64,000 nt of DNA from Streptomyces radicis. Its GTDB lineage: Bacteria; Actinomycetota; Actinomycetes; Streptomycetales; Streptomycetaceae. This document shows, piece by piece, positions 50,954 to 60,376 of this stretch (positions are counted from its first letter, which is position 1; every line of letters starts with the position of its first letter). The notes beneath the pieces are model-generated. The model made no database searches. It saw only the letters and a program-made list of their open reading frames with translations, and had not been told where the DNA came from. Location of the stretch: the NCBI RefSeq assembly GCF_003626575.1, contig NZ_RBDY01000004.1:186001-250000 (forward strand), written 5' to 3'. The translations under genes were made by a program, and so were the position numbers.

Positions 50954-52258
50954 TCACTCCCGGGTGTGACCGTCCCCCGTCACCACATACGTGGTCGAGG
51001 TGAGCTCGGGGAGGCCCATCGGGCCCCTGGCGTGCAGCTTCTGCGTGGAGATGCCGATCTCGGCGCCGAAGCCGAACTGCCCGCCGTCCGTGAAGCGGGT
51101 GCTGGCGTTCACCATGACGGCCGTGGAGTCCATGCGCGCGACGAACCGCCGCGCCGCCGCCGTGTCCCGCGTCACGATCGCCTCGGTGTGGCCCGAGGTC
51201 CAGCGGCGGATGTGCTCGACGGCCGCGTCGAGCGAGGGCACGACGGCCGCCGCGATGTCGTAGCTCAGATACTCGGTCTCCCAGTCGGCCTCGGTCGCGG
51301 GGACGACGGGCGTGCCCGCGTCCTGGCCCGCCTTCTGCCACGCGTCGTCGCCGTGCACCGTGACCCCCGCGTCGGTCAACGCGGCCAGCGCGCGCGGCAG
51401 GAAGCGGTCCGCGATCCCGGCGTGCACGAGGACGGTCTCGGCGGCGTTGCACACGCTGGGGCGCTGGGCCTTGGAGTTGACCAGGATGTCCACGGCCATG
51501 TCGAGGTCGGCCAACTCGTCGACGTACACGTGGCAGTTCCCGACGCCGGTCTCGATGACCGGGACGGTGGACTCGGTCACCACCGTGCGGATCAGGGAGG
51601 CGCCGCCGCGCGGGATCAGCACGTCGACCAGGCCGCGGGCACGCATCAGGGCGTGCACGGACGCGCGCCCCTCGCCCGGCACCAGCTGCACCGCGTCGGC
51701 GGGCAGCCCGGCCCCGGCGACGGCGTCGCGCAGCACGGCGACCAGCGCGGTGTTGGAGGCGTACGCGGAGGAGGAGCCGCGCAGCAGCACGGCGTTGCCC
51801 GACTTCAGGCACAGGGCGGCGGCGTCCACGGTGACATTGGGCCTGGCCTCGTAGACGATGCCGACCACGCCGAGCGGGACGCGGACCTGCCGCAGCTCGA
51901 GGCCGTTGGGCAGGGTCGAGCCGCGGACCACCTCGCCGACCGGGTCGGGCAGCGCCACCACGTCGCGCACGTCGGCCGCGATGGCCGCGATCCGCTCGGG
52001 GGTCAGGGTGAGCCGGTCCACGATGGCCGCGGGGGTGCCGGCGGCGCGGGCCCGCTCGATGTCCGCGGCGTTGGCCTCGACGACCTCGGCGGAACGGGCC
52101 AGGAGCGCGTCGGCCACGGCGGTCAGCGCCGCGTCGCGCGCGGTGCGCGGCAGCGGGGCCAGCAGCGCGGCGGCGGCCTTGGCGCGGCGGGCGGCGGCGA
52201 TGACGTCGGCCGCCTCGGGGGCGGTCTGCTCGGGGGCGCGGCTCATGCGGTGCAGCAT
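50954..52258 (-). CDS. proA: Glutamate-5-semialdehyde dehydrogenase
   Basis: A 434-residue NADPH-dependent enzyme reducing gamma-glutamyl phosphate in proline synthesis. The catalytic Cys lies in [19 protein letters not shown], and [11 protein letters not shown] and [11 protein letters not shown] are typical. ATG 52258 is favoured by GAGGG at 7 bases; an ATG at 52246 is the alternative. It is downstream of proB with a small conserved gene between. Confidence 0.97.
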   Translation of the reverse strand: MLHRMSRAPEQTAPEAADVIAAARRAKAAAALLAPLPRTARDAALTAVADALLARSAEVVEANAADIERARAAGTPAAIVDRLTLTPERIAAIAADVRDVVALPDPVGEVVRGSTLPNGLELRQVRVPLGVVGIVYEARPNVTVDAAALCLKSGNAVLLRGSSSAYASNTALVAVLRDAVAGAGLPADAVQLVPGEGRASVHALMRARGLVDVLIPRGGASLIRTVVTESTVPVIETGVGNCHVYVDELADLDMAVDILVNSKAQRPSVCNAAETVLVHAGIADRFLPRALAALTDAGVTVHGDDAWQKAGQDAGTPVVPATEADWETEYLSYDIAAAVVPSLDAAVEHIRRWTSGHTEAIVTRDTAAARRFVARMDSTAVMVNASTRFTDGGQFGFGAEIGISTQKLHARGPMGLPELTSTTYVVTGDGHTRE

Positions 52259-52298
52259 AGTCGGGCCCTCGGACACCGGACCGCCGGATATCGGACGC

Positions 52299-52697
52299 TC
52301 AGAAGGGGTGGACCCCCACGGGGACGGCCGGGGGCGGGCCGTAGCCCTCCGCGATCCGCTGGTGGTACGTCTCCCGCCCGATGACCTCGAGGCCGACGAT
52401 CTCCCAGGGCGGCAGCCGCGCCGTGTGCCGGTGCTCGCCCCACAGGCGCAGCGCGACGGCCGCCGCGTCGTGCAGGTCGCGGGCCTCTTCCCAGTAGCGA
52501 ACCTCGGCGTGGTCGCGTGCGTAGCGGCTGGTCAGCAGGAAGGGGTGGTCGTGGGCGAGGCGTTCGAGGCCACGCCGGACATCGGTCAGCGGGGCCGCCT
52601 CCCCGGCCACGCTGAGCGTGATGTGCCACAGGCGCGAAGCGTCGCGCCGCACCCCCTCCCGGCGCTGGTCTTCCCCGACGCTGGCCAGTCGTCTCAC
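52299..52697 (-). CDS. Small conserved protein between proB and proA
   Basis: 132 residues, [40 protein letters not shown] and a conserved end ([15 protein letters not shown]...GVHPF). The GTG at 52697 follows AGGAGG at 6 bases. The fold and role are unknown; its place between proB and proA is usual in streptomycetes as I recall. Confidence 0.8.
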   Translation of the reverse strand: MRRLASVGEDQRREGVRRDASRLWHITLSVAGEAAPLTDVRRGLERLAHDHPFLLTSRYARDHAEVRYWEEARDLHDAAAVALRLWGEHRHTARLPPWEIVGLEVIGRETYHQRIAEGYGPPPAVPVGVHPF

Positions 52698-52880
52698 CGG
52701 CAGCCTCCTGACATGGTGCTGAAGTGGTGCAGTGTGGTGGGGGTGGGCACCCCGCACGAGTGGATCAGCCCGTGCCGACGGAGGGGGCCGTTTCCCCGAA
52801 CCTTCCGTGGAAAGACTGGTCTTTCACAGATCCGGCACCGACCCGGGCCCCCTCACGGGTACACGGACTCGCCGAAGGGA

Positions 52881-54023
52881 CTATGCCCGCAACAGAACCA
52901 GGTCATCGCGATGTACGACTTCTCTTTCGTATGCAGGGCCGAGATCGCGCGCCAGCTCGTGCGTGGAACGCCCGATCAACCGGGGGATCTCCCTCGCGTC
53001 GAAGTTGACGAGCCCCCTGGCGATCACCCGCCCTTCGCCGTCGCGCAGCTCGATGGGCTCGCCCGCGGTGAACTCCCCCTCCACGCCCGTGATCCCGGCG
53101 GGCAGCAGCGAGCTGCCGCGCTCGGTGACGGCGGCCACCGCGCCGTCGTCGAGGGTCACCGCGCCGCGCGGGGTGGAGGCGTGGGCGAGCCACAGCAGGC
53201 GGCCTGCGGCCCGGCGCCCCGTGGGCGCGAAGTAGGTGCCGACGGGCGCGCCGGAGAGCGCGTCCGCCGCGGCGCTCGCGGCGGAGAGGACGACGGGGAT
53301 GCCCGCGCCGGTCGCGATGGCCGCGGCCTCGACCTTGGTGGCCATGCCGCCCGTGCCGACCCCGGCCCGCCCGGCGCGGCCGAGCTCGACGCCCGCCAGG
53401 TCGTCGGGGCCCATGACCTCGGAGATCCGGCGCGCGCCCGGCCTCGCGGGGTCGCCGTCGTAGAGCGCGTCGACGTCGGAGAGCAGCACCAGCAGGTCGG
53501 CGCGGACGAGATGGGCGACGAGCGCGGCGAGCCGGTCGTTGTCGCCGAAGCGGATCTCGTCGGTGGCGACGGTGTCGTTCTCGTTCACCACGGGGGTGAC
53601 GCCCATGGCGAAGAGCTGGTCCAGGGTGCGGTAGGCGTTGCGGTAGTGCGCGCGGCGGCTGGTGTCGTCCGAGGTCAGCAGCACCTGGCCGACGCGGCGG
53701 CCGTACCGGGCGAACGAGGCGGTGTACCGCGCGAGGAGCAGCCCCTGCCCGACGGAGGCGGCGGCCTGCTGGCGCGCCAGGTCGGCGGGACGGCGCGGGA
53801 GACCCAGCGGGGCGAGACCTGCGGCGATCGCGCCCGAGGAAACCAGTACGATCTGCCTCCCGTCCTGTTTCACCAGCACATCGACGAGCGCGTCCACGCG
53901 GTCGGCGTCAAGTCCGCCCGCCGCCGTGGTCAGTGAGGATGAGCCGACTTTGACGACGACCCTGCGCGCGTCGGAGACTCCCGGTCTCCCCGGTACCCGG
54001 GCGGCCGCGTCCGCGTCGCTCAC
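52881..54023 (-). CDS. proB: Glutamate 5-kinase with PUA domain
   Basis: A 380-residue kinase that opens proline synthesis. The amino-acid kinase domain has VVVKVGSSSLT, GAIAAGL and NENDTVATDEIRFGDNDRL; the C-terminal PUA domain starts near AVTLDDGAVAAVTERGSSLL and includes ELRDGEGRVIARGLVNF. GTG 54023 has GGAGGTGG upstream; the GTG at 54053 lacks one. It is feedback-regulated by proline in the family. Confidence 0.97.
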   Translation of the reverse strand: MSDADAAARVPGRPGVSDARRVVVKVGSSSLTTAAGGLDADRVDALVDVLVKQDGRQIVLVSSGAIAAGLAPLGLPRRPADLARQQAAASVGQGLLLARYTASFARYGRRVGQVLLTSDDTSRRAHYRNAYRTLDQLFAMGVTPVVNENDTVATDEIRFGDNDRLAALVAHLVRADLLVLLSDVDALYDGDPARPGARRISEVMGPDDLAGVELGRAGRAGVGTGGMATKVEAAAIATGAGIPVVLSAASAAADALSGAPVGTYFAPTGRRAAGRLLWLAHASTPRGAVTLDDGAVAAVTERGSSLLPAGITGVEGEFTAGEPIELRDGEGRVIARGLVNFDAREIPRLIGRSTHELARDLGPAYEREVVHRDDLVLLRA

Positions 54024-54175
54024 GGTGGCACCACCTCCGCCTTCGTCGCTCACCGGCCGGGCCGGGCTTACCTCCGTAATCTATGCCACCGCGCGAGGGA
54101 GTCGCTCGCTCATATCACCGCCATGAAAGCCGCCCCCGCCCCACACACCTTCCACCCCCCAACCGGAGCCTGACC

Positions 54176-56329
54176 GTGTCAGCAGGACCGTGGTCCCGCC
54201 GCGGCGCCCAGTGGAGCGCGCTCGTCGCGATGGGCTGCCTCTTCACCCTCCAGTTCGTCGGCGCTCAACTCCCGAGCGCCCCCATACTGTTCATCGCCAC
54301 CGGCCTCGGCGTCGCGCTCGACCTGACGCTGCGCCGCTGGCAGCCCGGCATCATCGGCGCCCTCGGCAGGCTGCACTTCGACGAGGCCGTCAGACAGCTG
54401 CTGCGCGACCTGCTCGTCGTGCTGGGCATCGCGCACCTGTCGGGCATCGACACGGTCGCGCGGCTGCTCATGGTGGGCGGCCTCCTGGCGTGCTATGCCG
54501 CGCACTTCGCGTGCCGGGCCCTCGCGGTGCTGGTGCGGCGTTCGCGCACGCTGCCCGTGGTCACCAGGAACATCGACACCGCCGACCTCGGCCTCTCCCC
54601 CGCCCCACCGCGCCTGCTGCTGCGGCCCGCGCACCGCATGCCGCTGCTCCAGGTGCCCGCGACGCTGGGGATGCTGCTCACCGCGGTGGCCGACCGGGCG
54701 ATCTGGGGGCTGCTCGGCGTCGGGACGTCGCTCGTGCTGCTCAGCGGCTGCGCGGCCCACCTGGCCACCTGGCTGCTGCCTGGCAAGCGGGCGCCGGGCG
54801 AGGAGCGCACGCTGGCGTTCTTCCAGGGCTGGCTCGACTCCTACCGCCCCGATGTCGGCATCTACTTCTCCGGCGGCTCGGGCACCGCGTACCAGGCGAA
54901 CATGTGGCTCTCCACGCTGTCCGCCGTGGCCGAGCGCCCGCTCGTGGTGCTGCGCGAGCGCGGCATGGTGCAGCAGATCGCGGCCACGGACGTGCCGATC
55001 ATCTGCGTGCCGAGGGTGGCGCACCTGATGCTGCTCGAACGCTCCACGCTCAAGATGCTGCTGCACCCGGCCAACGCGCCCAAGACGTCGCAGGTGCTGC
55101 GCATCCCGACGATCAAGCACGCGTTCACCAACCACGGCGAGAGCGACAAGCTCTCGAGCTGCAACCCGTACGCCAAGGTCTACGACCAGGTGTGGGTCGC
55201 GGGGCCCGCCGCGCGCAAGCGGTACGCGGTGGCCGACGTCGGCGTGGACGACCGGGACGTCGTCGAGGTGGGCCGCCCGCAGCTCGCCCCGATCAGGCCA
55301 TGGGCCGGGCGCCCTGACCCCGACCGCCCGCTGACCGTGCTCTACGCCCCCACGTGGGAGGGCTGGACGAACGATCCGGGGAACACGTCCGTGCTGCTCG
55401 CGGGCGAGAACATCGCCCGCGCCCTGCTGGCCGACCCGCGCGTGCGGCTGCTGTACAAGCCGCACCCGATGACCGGCTCGGTCAACCGCAGGGCGGGCGA
55501 GGCCGACGCGCGGATCCGCGCGCTGATCGCCGAGACCAACGCCGAGAGGGCGGCGCGTTCCGACCGTGCGGGCCGGGGCGTGCGTTCCGAACGCGGCTCG
55601 CTCGCCACGCCCCCCACCGCCACCGACACCGTCGCGGCCGAGCCCGCGCGGGGCAGGGGCGAGGGCGCGACATCCGCCGAGGACCGCGCCGAACTGGCGC
55701 GGCGCACCGAGGAGTTGAACCGGCTCACGGCCCGCGTCTTCCGCCCCGGCGCGGACGAGGTGGAGCGGATGATGCGGCAGTCGGCGCCCGAGCCGGGGCG
55801 GGCCGAGGCGGTCGAGGCGGCCATGGAGGCGTGGCGCGCGGCGTTCTGGGCGGCGCAGCCGCGCGACGCACACCTGGTGCTGACCGGCTCGCGCCCCGAC
55901 ATCTACAGCTGCTTCAACCAGGCGGACCTGCTGATCTCGGACGTCTCGTCCGTGGCCGCCGACTTCCTGGCGAGCACCAAGCCCTACGCGGTGGTCAACA
56001 CGAGCGGGCTGTCCGAGGCGGACTTCCGCGCGGCCAACCCCACGGTCAGGGCGGCCACGATCATCACGCCCGAGGCGCCGGAGATCCCCGCGCTCCTCGC
56101 GGCCGTGGCCGACCCGGACCAGGACACGCTCGCCGACGAGCGGGTGGCGCTCCAGACGTATCTGCTCGGCCCCGCGGACCCGCCGTCGCTGACGCGGTTC
56201 GCGGAGGCGACGAGGGCGCTGTCCGCGGAGGCGGACGCCCGCAGGTCGCGCCAGACGCGGCTGGCCTCGGGCGACTCCGACGTGGAGCTGCCGATACCGC
56301 GACCGTCCGGCCACCGGATCACGGGCTGA
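54176..56329 (+). CDS. TagF/TarL-like polyol-phosphate transferase, membrane-anchored
   Basis: A 717-residue protein. N-terminal hydrophobic helices (about 15-190) precede a CDP-glycerol glycerophosphotransferase (Glyphos_transf) domain: DVGIYFSGGSGTAYQANMWL, IPTIKHAFTNHGESDKLSS and NPYAKVYDQVWVAG carry the catalytic His region, then VLYAPTWEGW and PDIYSCFNQADLLISDVSSV. It would add glycerol- or ribitol-phosphate to a wall teichoic acid. An inserted charged segment (about 450-545) splits the second half. A very similar arrangement recurs in the minus-strand gene at 60377-62482. Confidence 0.88.
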   Translation: MSAGPWSRRGAQWSALVAMGCLFTLQFVGAQLPSAPILFIATGLGVALDLTLRRWQPGIIGALGRLHFDEAVRQLLRDLLVVLGIAHLSGIDTVARLLMVGGLLACYAAHFACRALAVLVRRSRTLPVVTRNIDTADLGLSPAPPRLLLRPAHRMPLLQVPATLGMLLTAVADRAIWGLLGVGTSLVLLSGCAAHLATWLLPGKRAPGEERTLAFFQGWLDSYRPDVGIYFSGGSGTAYQANMWLSTLSAVAERPLVVLRERGMVQQIAATDVPIICVPRVAHLMLLERSTLKMLLHPANAPKTSQVLRIPTIKHAFTNHGESDKLSSCNPYAKVYDQVWVAGPAARKRYAVADVGVDDRDVVEVGRPQLAPIRPWAGRPDPDRPLTVLYAPTWEGWTNDPGNTSVLLAGENIARALLADPRVRLLYKPHPMTGSVNRRAGEADARIRALIAETNAERAARSDRAGRGVRSERGSLATPPTATDTVAAEPARGRGEGATSAEDRAELARRTEELNRLTARVFRPGADEVERMMRQSAPEPGRAEAVEAAMEAWRAAFWAAQPRDAHLVLTGSRPDIYSCFNQADLLISDVSSVAADFLASTKPYAVVNTSGLSEADFRAANPTVRAATIITPEAPEIPALLAAVADPDQDTLADERVALQTYLLGPADPPSLTRFAEATRALSAEADARRSRQTRLASGDSDVELPIPRPSGHRITG

Positions 56330-56465
56330 CCCGCTCCAGGGCGTCCTCCAACCAGCCGACGGCGCTGGCGGCAGCGGCCGCCAGCGCCGTTTCGCGGTCC
56401 TGGGCCGCCTCCCAGGCCCCCGGGGGACACCTGTGCGTCACCTGCCGTTAAGGTGCATTGGTGTG

Positions 56466-57548
56466 ATGAGCGGCCCGCAGCAGACGAAGGAGAGCACCTC
56501 CGTTCCCCGTCAGGCCCAGGAGGGCCCCGGGGCAGGGGGGCGCGCGCCGGAGCGGGACGCGTTCTTCGACAACGCCAAGTATCTGGCGATCGTGCTGGTG
56601 GCCGTCGCCCACGCGTGGGAGCCGCTGCACCCGGACTCGCGCATCGTCATGGCGCTGTACATGACGGTGTACACGTTCCATATGCCCGCGTTCATCGTGA
56701 TCGCGGGGTATTTCTCCCGGAGCTTCGACGGAAGCCCCCGTCGTGTGGCGCGGCTGGTGACCGGGGTCGCGGTGCCCTATGTCGTCTTCCAGGTGGCCTA
56801 TGTCTTCTGGATGCGCCGGCTCGAGGACGACCGCACCACCTATGTGCCGCTGTTCGAGCCCAAGTGGCTCATGTGGTTCCTGCTGGCGCTGCTCCTCTGG
56901 CGGCTGACCGTGCCGCTGTGGCAGGCCGTGCGCTGGCCGCTGCCGCTCTCGCTCGCGATCGCGGCCGCCGCCTCGGCCTCGCCCACGCTGAGCAACGACC
57001 TCCAGATCCAGCGCGTGCTCCAGTTCCTGCCGTTCTTCGTGCTCGGCCTGGTGCTGCGGCCCGAGCACTTCAGGATGGCCAGGCACCGCGCGGTGCGGCT
57101 GGTCGCGCTCCCGGTCTTCGCGGGGGCCGCGGCGGTGGCGTACCTGGTCGCGCCGCGCATGGAGTACCAGTGGCTCTATCACCGCGAGTCAGCCCAGGAG
57201 CTGGGCGAGGCGTGGTGGGCCGGGGTCGGGATGACGCTGGCGCTCTTCGGCTGCGCGGTGCTGCTGACCGTGTGCTTCTTCTCGCTCGTGCCGGGGCGGC
57301 GCATGTGGTTCACCGCGCTGGGCGCGGGCACCATCTCCGGCTACCTGCTGCACGGCTTCCTGATCTCGGGCGCCCGCGCGTGGGGTTGGTACGACCCCGA
57401 GGTGGTGCGGCAGCTGCCCTGGTCGCTCGCGATCACCACGGCGGTCGCCGCCGCGGGCGTGACGCTGCTGTGCACGCCCCCGGTGCGGCGGGCGTTCCGC
57501 CCGGTGATGGAGCCACGGATGGCGTGGTTCTTCCGGCGCCACCCGTAA
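56466..57548 (+). CDS. Acyltransferase-3 family membrane protein
   Basis: A 360-residue protein with about ten helices. It opens AFFDNAKYLAIVLVAVAHAW, with the His typical of acyltransferase-3/OafB enzymes that acylate sugars on the outer face. Such enzymes O-acetylate teichoic acid or other polymers. It sits between TagF-like genes and converges with the next; the ATG has only a weak AAGG-type site. Confidence 0.85.
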   Translation: MSGPQQTKESTSVPRQAQEGPGAGGRAPERDAFFDNAKYLAIVLVAVAHAWEPLHPDSRIVMALYMTVYTFHMPAFIVIAGYFSRSFDGSPRRVARLVTGVAVPYVVFQVAYVFWMRRLEDDRTTYVPLFEPKWLMWFLLALLLWRLTVPLWQAVRWPLPLSLAIAAAASASPTLSNDLQIQRVLQFLPFFVLGLVLRPEHFRMARHRAVRLVALPVFAGAAAVAYLVAPRMEYQWLYHRESAQELGEAWWAGVGMTLALFGCAVLLTVCFFSLVPGRRMWFTALGAGTISGYLLHGFLISGARAWGWYDPEVVRQLPWSLAITTAVAAAGVTLLCTPPVRRAFRPVMEPRMAWFFRRHP

Positions 57549-57576
57549 CCCCCGCCACCCTCGCTCCCGCCACGGC

Positions 57577-60372
57577 CTAACGGCGGCGGGCCGCCGCCCA
57601 CTGAAGCATCTTGTCCACCACCTGGGCCGTCGCCCGCCCGTCCGCCGGTTCGCAGAACTTCTCCACGAACGCCGCGTAGCGGTCGGCGTACTCCTTCTCG
57701 ACCGTCTCCAGGTTCCGCAGCGAGTCGATCAGCTCCTCCGTCGTCTTCACCAGCGGCCCAGGCGAGGTGCCGGTGAAGTCGAAGTAGAAGCCGCGCAGCG
57801 TGTCCCGGTAGTGCTCCAGGTCGTAGGTGAAGAAGACCATCGGCCGCCCGGTGTGCGCGAAGTCGAACATCGACGACGAGTAGTCCGTGATCAGCACGTC
57901 CGAGACCAGGTACAGGTCGGAGATCTCCGCGTACGCCGCCACGTCGCGCACGAAGCCGTCGCGCGCGCCCGTGATGTTGTTGAGCATCTTGGGGTGCTTG
58001 CGGAACAGCAGCACATACTCGTCGCCCAGCTCCCGCTCGAACGCCGCCAGGTCGAGCTGAAGGTCGAGCTTGAACTTCTTGCCCGCGCCGAAGCGCTGGT
58101 CGTCGCGCCACGTCGGCGTGTAGAGCAGCACCTTCTTGCCCTCGGGCAGCCGCAGCGTCTTCCGCACGCGCGCCGCGATCTCCTCGCGGTCCTCGCGGTA
58201 GAAGACGTCGTTGCGCGGATAGCCGGTCTCCAGGATCTCGTTGGGGAAGCCGAACGCGCTGCGCATGATCGGGGTGGTGAACGCGTTGGGCGAGACCAGG
58301 TACGCGAACTGCTCGAAGCGGCCGGGCAGCGTCGCGATGTACGCGGGGTTCGCCTTCGACGTGCCGAGCAGGTCGGCGCCCATCTTCTTGAGCGGCGTGC
58401 CGTGCCACGTCTGGACGAACAGCTGGTCGTCGCGCCGCTTGATCCAGGACGAGATCATCACGTTGGTGACCAGGAAACGGCTGGTGGCCAGCGCCTCGTG
58501 CCACTCGGCGCTCTTCCACTCGACCGTCCGCATGCCCTCGGGCACCACCGCCTGCCGGTCGCTCGTCCCCCACACGTGCTCGACGTCGGCGCCGCGGCGC
58601 ACCAGCTCCTCGTAGATCGCGCGGGGCGAGTCGGAGAACTGGCGGCCGTGGTAGCAGTTGTAGAACACGACGTCGCGCAGCGGCTTCTCGCGGTCGCGCA
58701 CATACAGCTCGCGCAGCCTGCGCTGCCGGTACTTGCCGCGGTCCTCCTCGCGCAGCGGTGAGCCCGCGGCGAGGAAGATCCGGTCGAAGAAGCGGCGTTC
58801 GACGGTGTACGCGCGGTGCGCGCCCCGGTGCGTCAGCGGCAGCGTGTCGACGAGGTCGCCGCGGATCTTGACAGGCACGTCGCCGCCCTTGTCGGCCTCG
58901 CCCTCGGGCCGGAACGACAGGTACCAGCGGCCCTCGCGCAGCTCCTGCGGGCCGTCGTAGGAGTCCATGCGGTCGGGCGCGATCACCAGGGTGAAGCGGC
59001 CGTCGTCGCAGGTGAACGGGAGGGTCTTCTCCTCCATGTACTTGCCGTGCCGCAGGACGAGCTCGAGCCCTTGGGGATCGCCCGTGTACGCGCCGCGCAG
59101 CTCGAGCTCGCCCGCCTCGGTCCAGCGCAGCTCGTCCACCACGGCCTGCCGCACCCGGTCGTGCAGCTTGAGCAGCCCAGGGCCGTCGGTCGTGACGGCG
59201 ATCTCGCGCCCTTCGGCCACGGGGTACTGGCCGGGCGCGAACCCCTCGCGCACGGTGGCCCTGCGGGTCTCGCCGTCCGCGAACTCCAGCGTGGCGATGA
59301 GGTCCTGGGTCGGCGCGTCGGCCGCCTCCGCCACCGTCAGATCGGCGAGCGGGACGTCGGCCACGTGTCCGCCGCCCTCCGCGTCCCCGTCCGCGTCCCC
59401 GTTCGCGACGACGGCGTAGGCGCCCGTGAACGCGCCCCCCTTGTGCGCGAGCAGGAGCCGCTCGGGGGCACGGCCCCGCGGCGTCGCGGGCACGTGCAGC
59501 CGCAGCCGCAACGCGTCGCCCACGCGCTCGTGCCCGGCGATCTCGGCCGCGGGCGTGTCGACGGTCAGCTGGAGGCGTTCGTCCGAGAAGCCCGCGACCA
59601 GCCGTACGCCGTCGGCCAGTTGGCGGGCCTGGGAGTGGCCCGCGCTGCCGATGTCGGTGCGGTCGAGCGAGCCCAGGCGCACCACGCCGGGCGAGGGCAG
59701 CGCGAGCGTCAGCTGCCACACGCCCGCCTGCCAGCGCCCTCCGGTGCGCAGCTTCGCCGGGTCGACGGTCAGCTCGAACCCGGCCTCGTCGTAGGCGTGC
59801 AGCGCCTGCCCCGAGTCACGGGTGGCGCGCAGATCGGTGCGCGGGCGCACCCGCACGGGCACGCGCCGGCGTGCGCCCTGCTGCCGCAGCCAGCCGAGGC
59901 GCGGCAGGCGCGCCCTGCCATCGGCGGGGACGTTCTGCACATAGGCGTAGCCGGTGACGACGAGCTTGCCGTCCTGCCAACGCGCCTCGGTGGCCTTGCC
60001 CTTCACGGGCAGCTCGGCCTGGCGCAGCCTGACCACGTCGGCGGGCAGCGAGCCGCTGTCGAGCCCGGGGATCGCCAGGCGCGGGCGGAGCCTGCCCGTG
60101 ACGGAGAACGACGAGGCGCGGTACTCCCGTTCGTGCGCGAGCACGGTCAGCAGGTCGGCGAGCCGCCGCTCGCGGGCGAGCTGCCACTTGACGCGCATGA
60201 GCGGCGGCAGCTTGGCGAGCTTGCGCGGGTCGGCGGTCGCGAGGAACGCGCCCGCCTCGTCGAAGAACGCCTCGCGCTCCTCGGCCGAGGACTCGGGGAG
60301 CCAGTGCATCGAACGCCGCAGCTCCGCGGGGAGGAAGTCCTCCGGCTTCTTGGCCGGTTTCTTGGGGGCCAC
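57577..60372 (-). CDS. Large TagF/TarL-like polymerase
   Basis: A 931-residue CDP-glycerol/ribitol glycerophosphotransferase. About 500 N-terminal residues are beta-rich and carbohydrate-binding-like (AGFSDERLQLTVDTPAAEI...), then the transferase domain: VVFYNCYHGRQFSDSPRAIY, FVQTWHGTPLKKMGADLLGT (catalytic His), LLYTPTWRDDQRFG, LLFRKHPKML and ISDLYLVSDVLITDYSSSMF. Cytoplasmic membrane face. GTG start with GGAAGG upstream, 4 bases from the preceding gene. It is the likely chain-extending polymerase of the cluster. Confidence 0.9.
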   Translation of the reverse strand: MAPKKPAKKPEDFLPAELRRSMHWLPESSAEEREAFFDEAGAFLATADPRKLAKLPPLMRVKWQLARERRLADLLTVLAHEREYRASSFSVTGRLRPRLAIPGLDSGSLPADVVRLRQAELPVKGKATEARWQDGKLVVTGYAYVQNVPADGRARLPRLGWLRQQGARRRVPVRVRPRTDLRATRDSGQALHAYDEAGFELTVDPAKLRTGGRWQAGVWQLTLALPSPGVVRLGSLDRTDIGSAGHSQARQLADGVRLVAGFSDERLQLTVDTPAAEIAGHERVGDALRLRLHVPATPRGRAPERLLLAHKGGAFTGAYAVVANGDADGDAEGGGHVADVPLADLTVAEAADAPTQDLIATLEFADGETRRATVREGFAPGQYPVAEGREIAVTTDGPGLLKLHDRVRQAVVDELRWTEAGELELRGAYTGDPQGLELVLRHGKYMEEKTLPFTCDDGRFTLVIAPDRMDSYDGPQELREGRWYLSFRPEGEADKGGDVPVKIRGDLVDTLPLTHRGAHRAYTVERRFFDRIFLAAGSPLREEDRGKYRQRRLRELYVRDREKPLRDVVFYNCYHGRQFSDSPRAIYEELVRRGADVEHVWGTSDRQAVVPEGMRTVEWKSAEWHEALATSRFLVTNVMISSWIKRRDDQLFVQTWHGTPLKKMGADLLGTSKANPAYIATLPGRFEQFAYLVSPNAFTTPIMRSAFGFPNEILETGYPRNDVFYREDREEIAARVRKTLRLPEGKKVLLYTPTWRDDQRFGAGKKFKLDLQLDLAAFERELGDEYVLLFRKHPKMLNNITGARDGFVRDVAAYAEISDLYLVSDVLITDYSSSMFDFAHTGRPMVFFTYDLEHYRDTLRGFYFDFTGTSPGPLVKTTEELIDSLRNLETVEKEYADRYAAFVEKFCEPADGRATAQVVDKMLQWAAARRR

Positions 60373-60376
60373 CGGG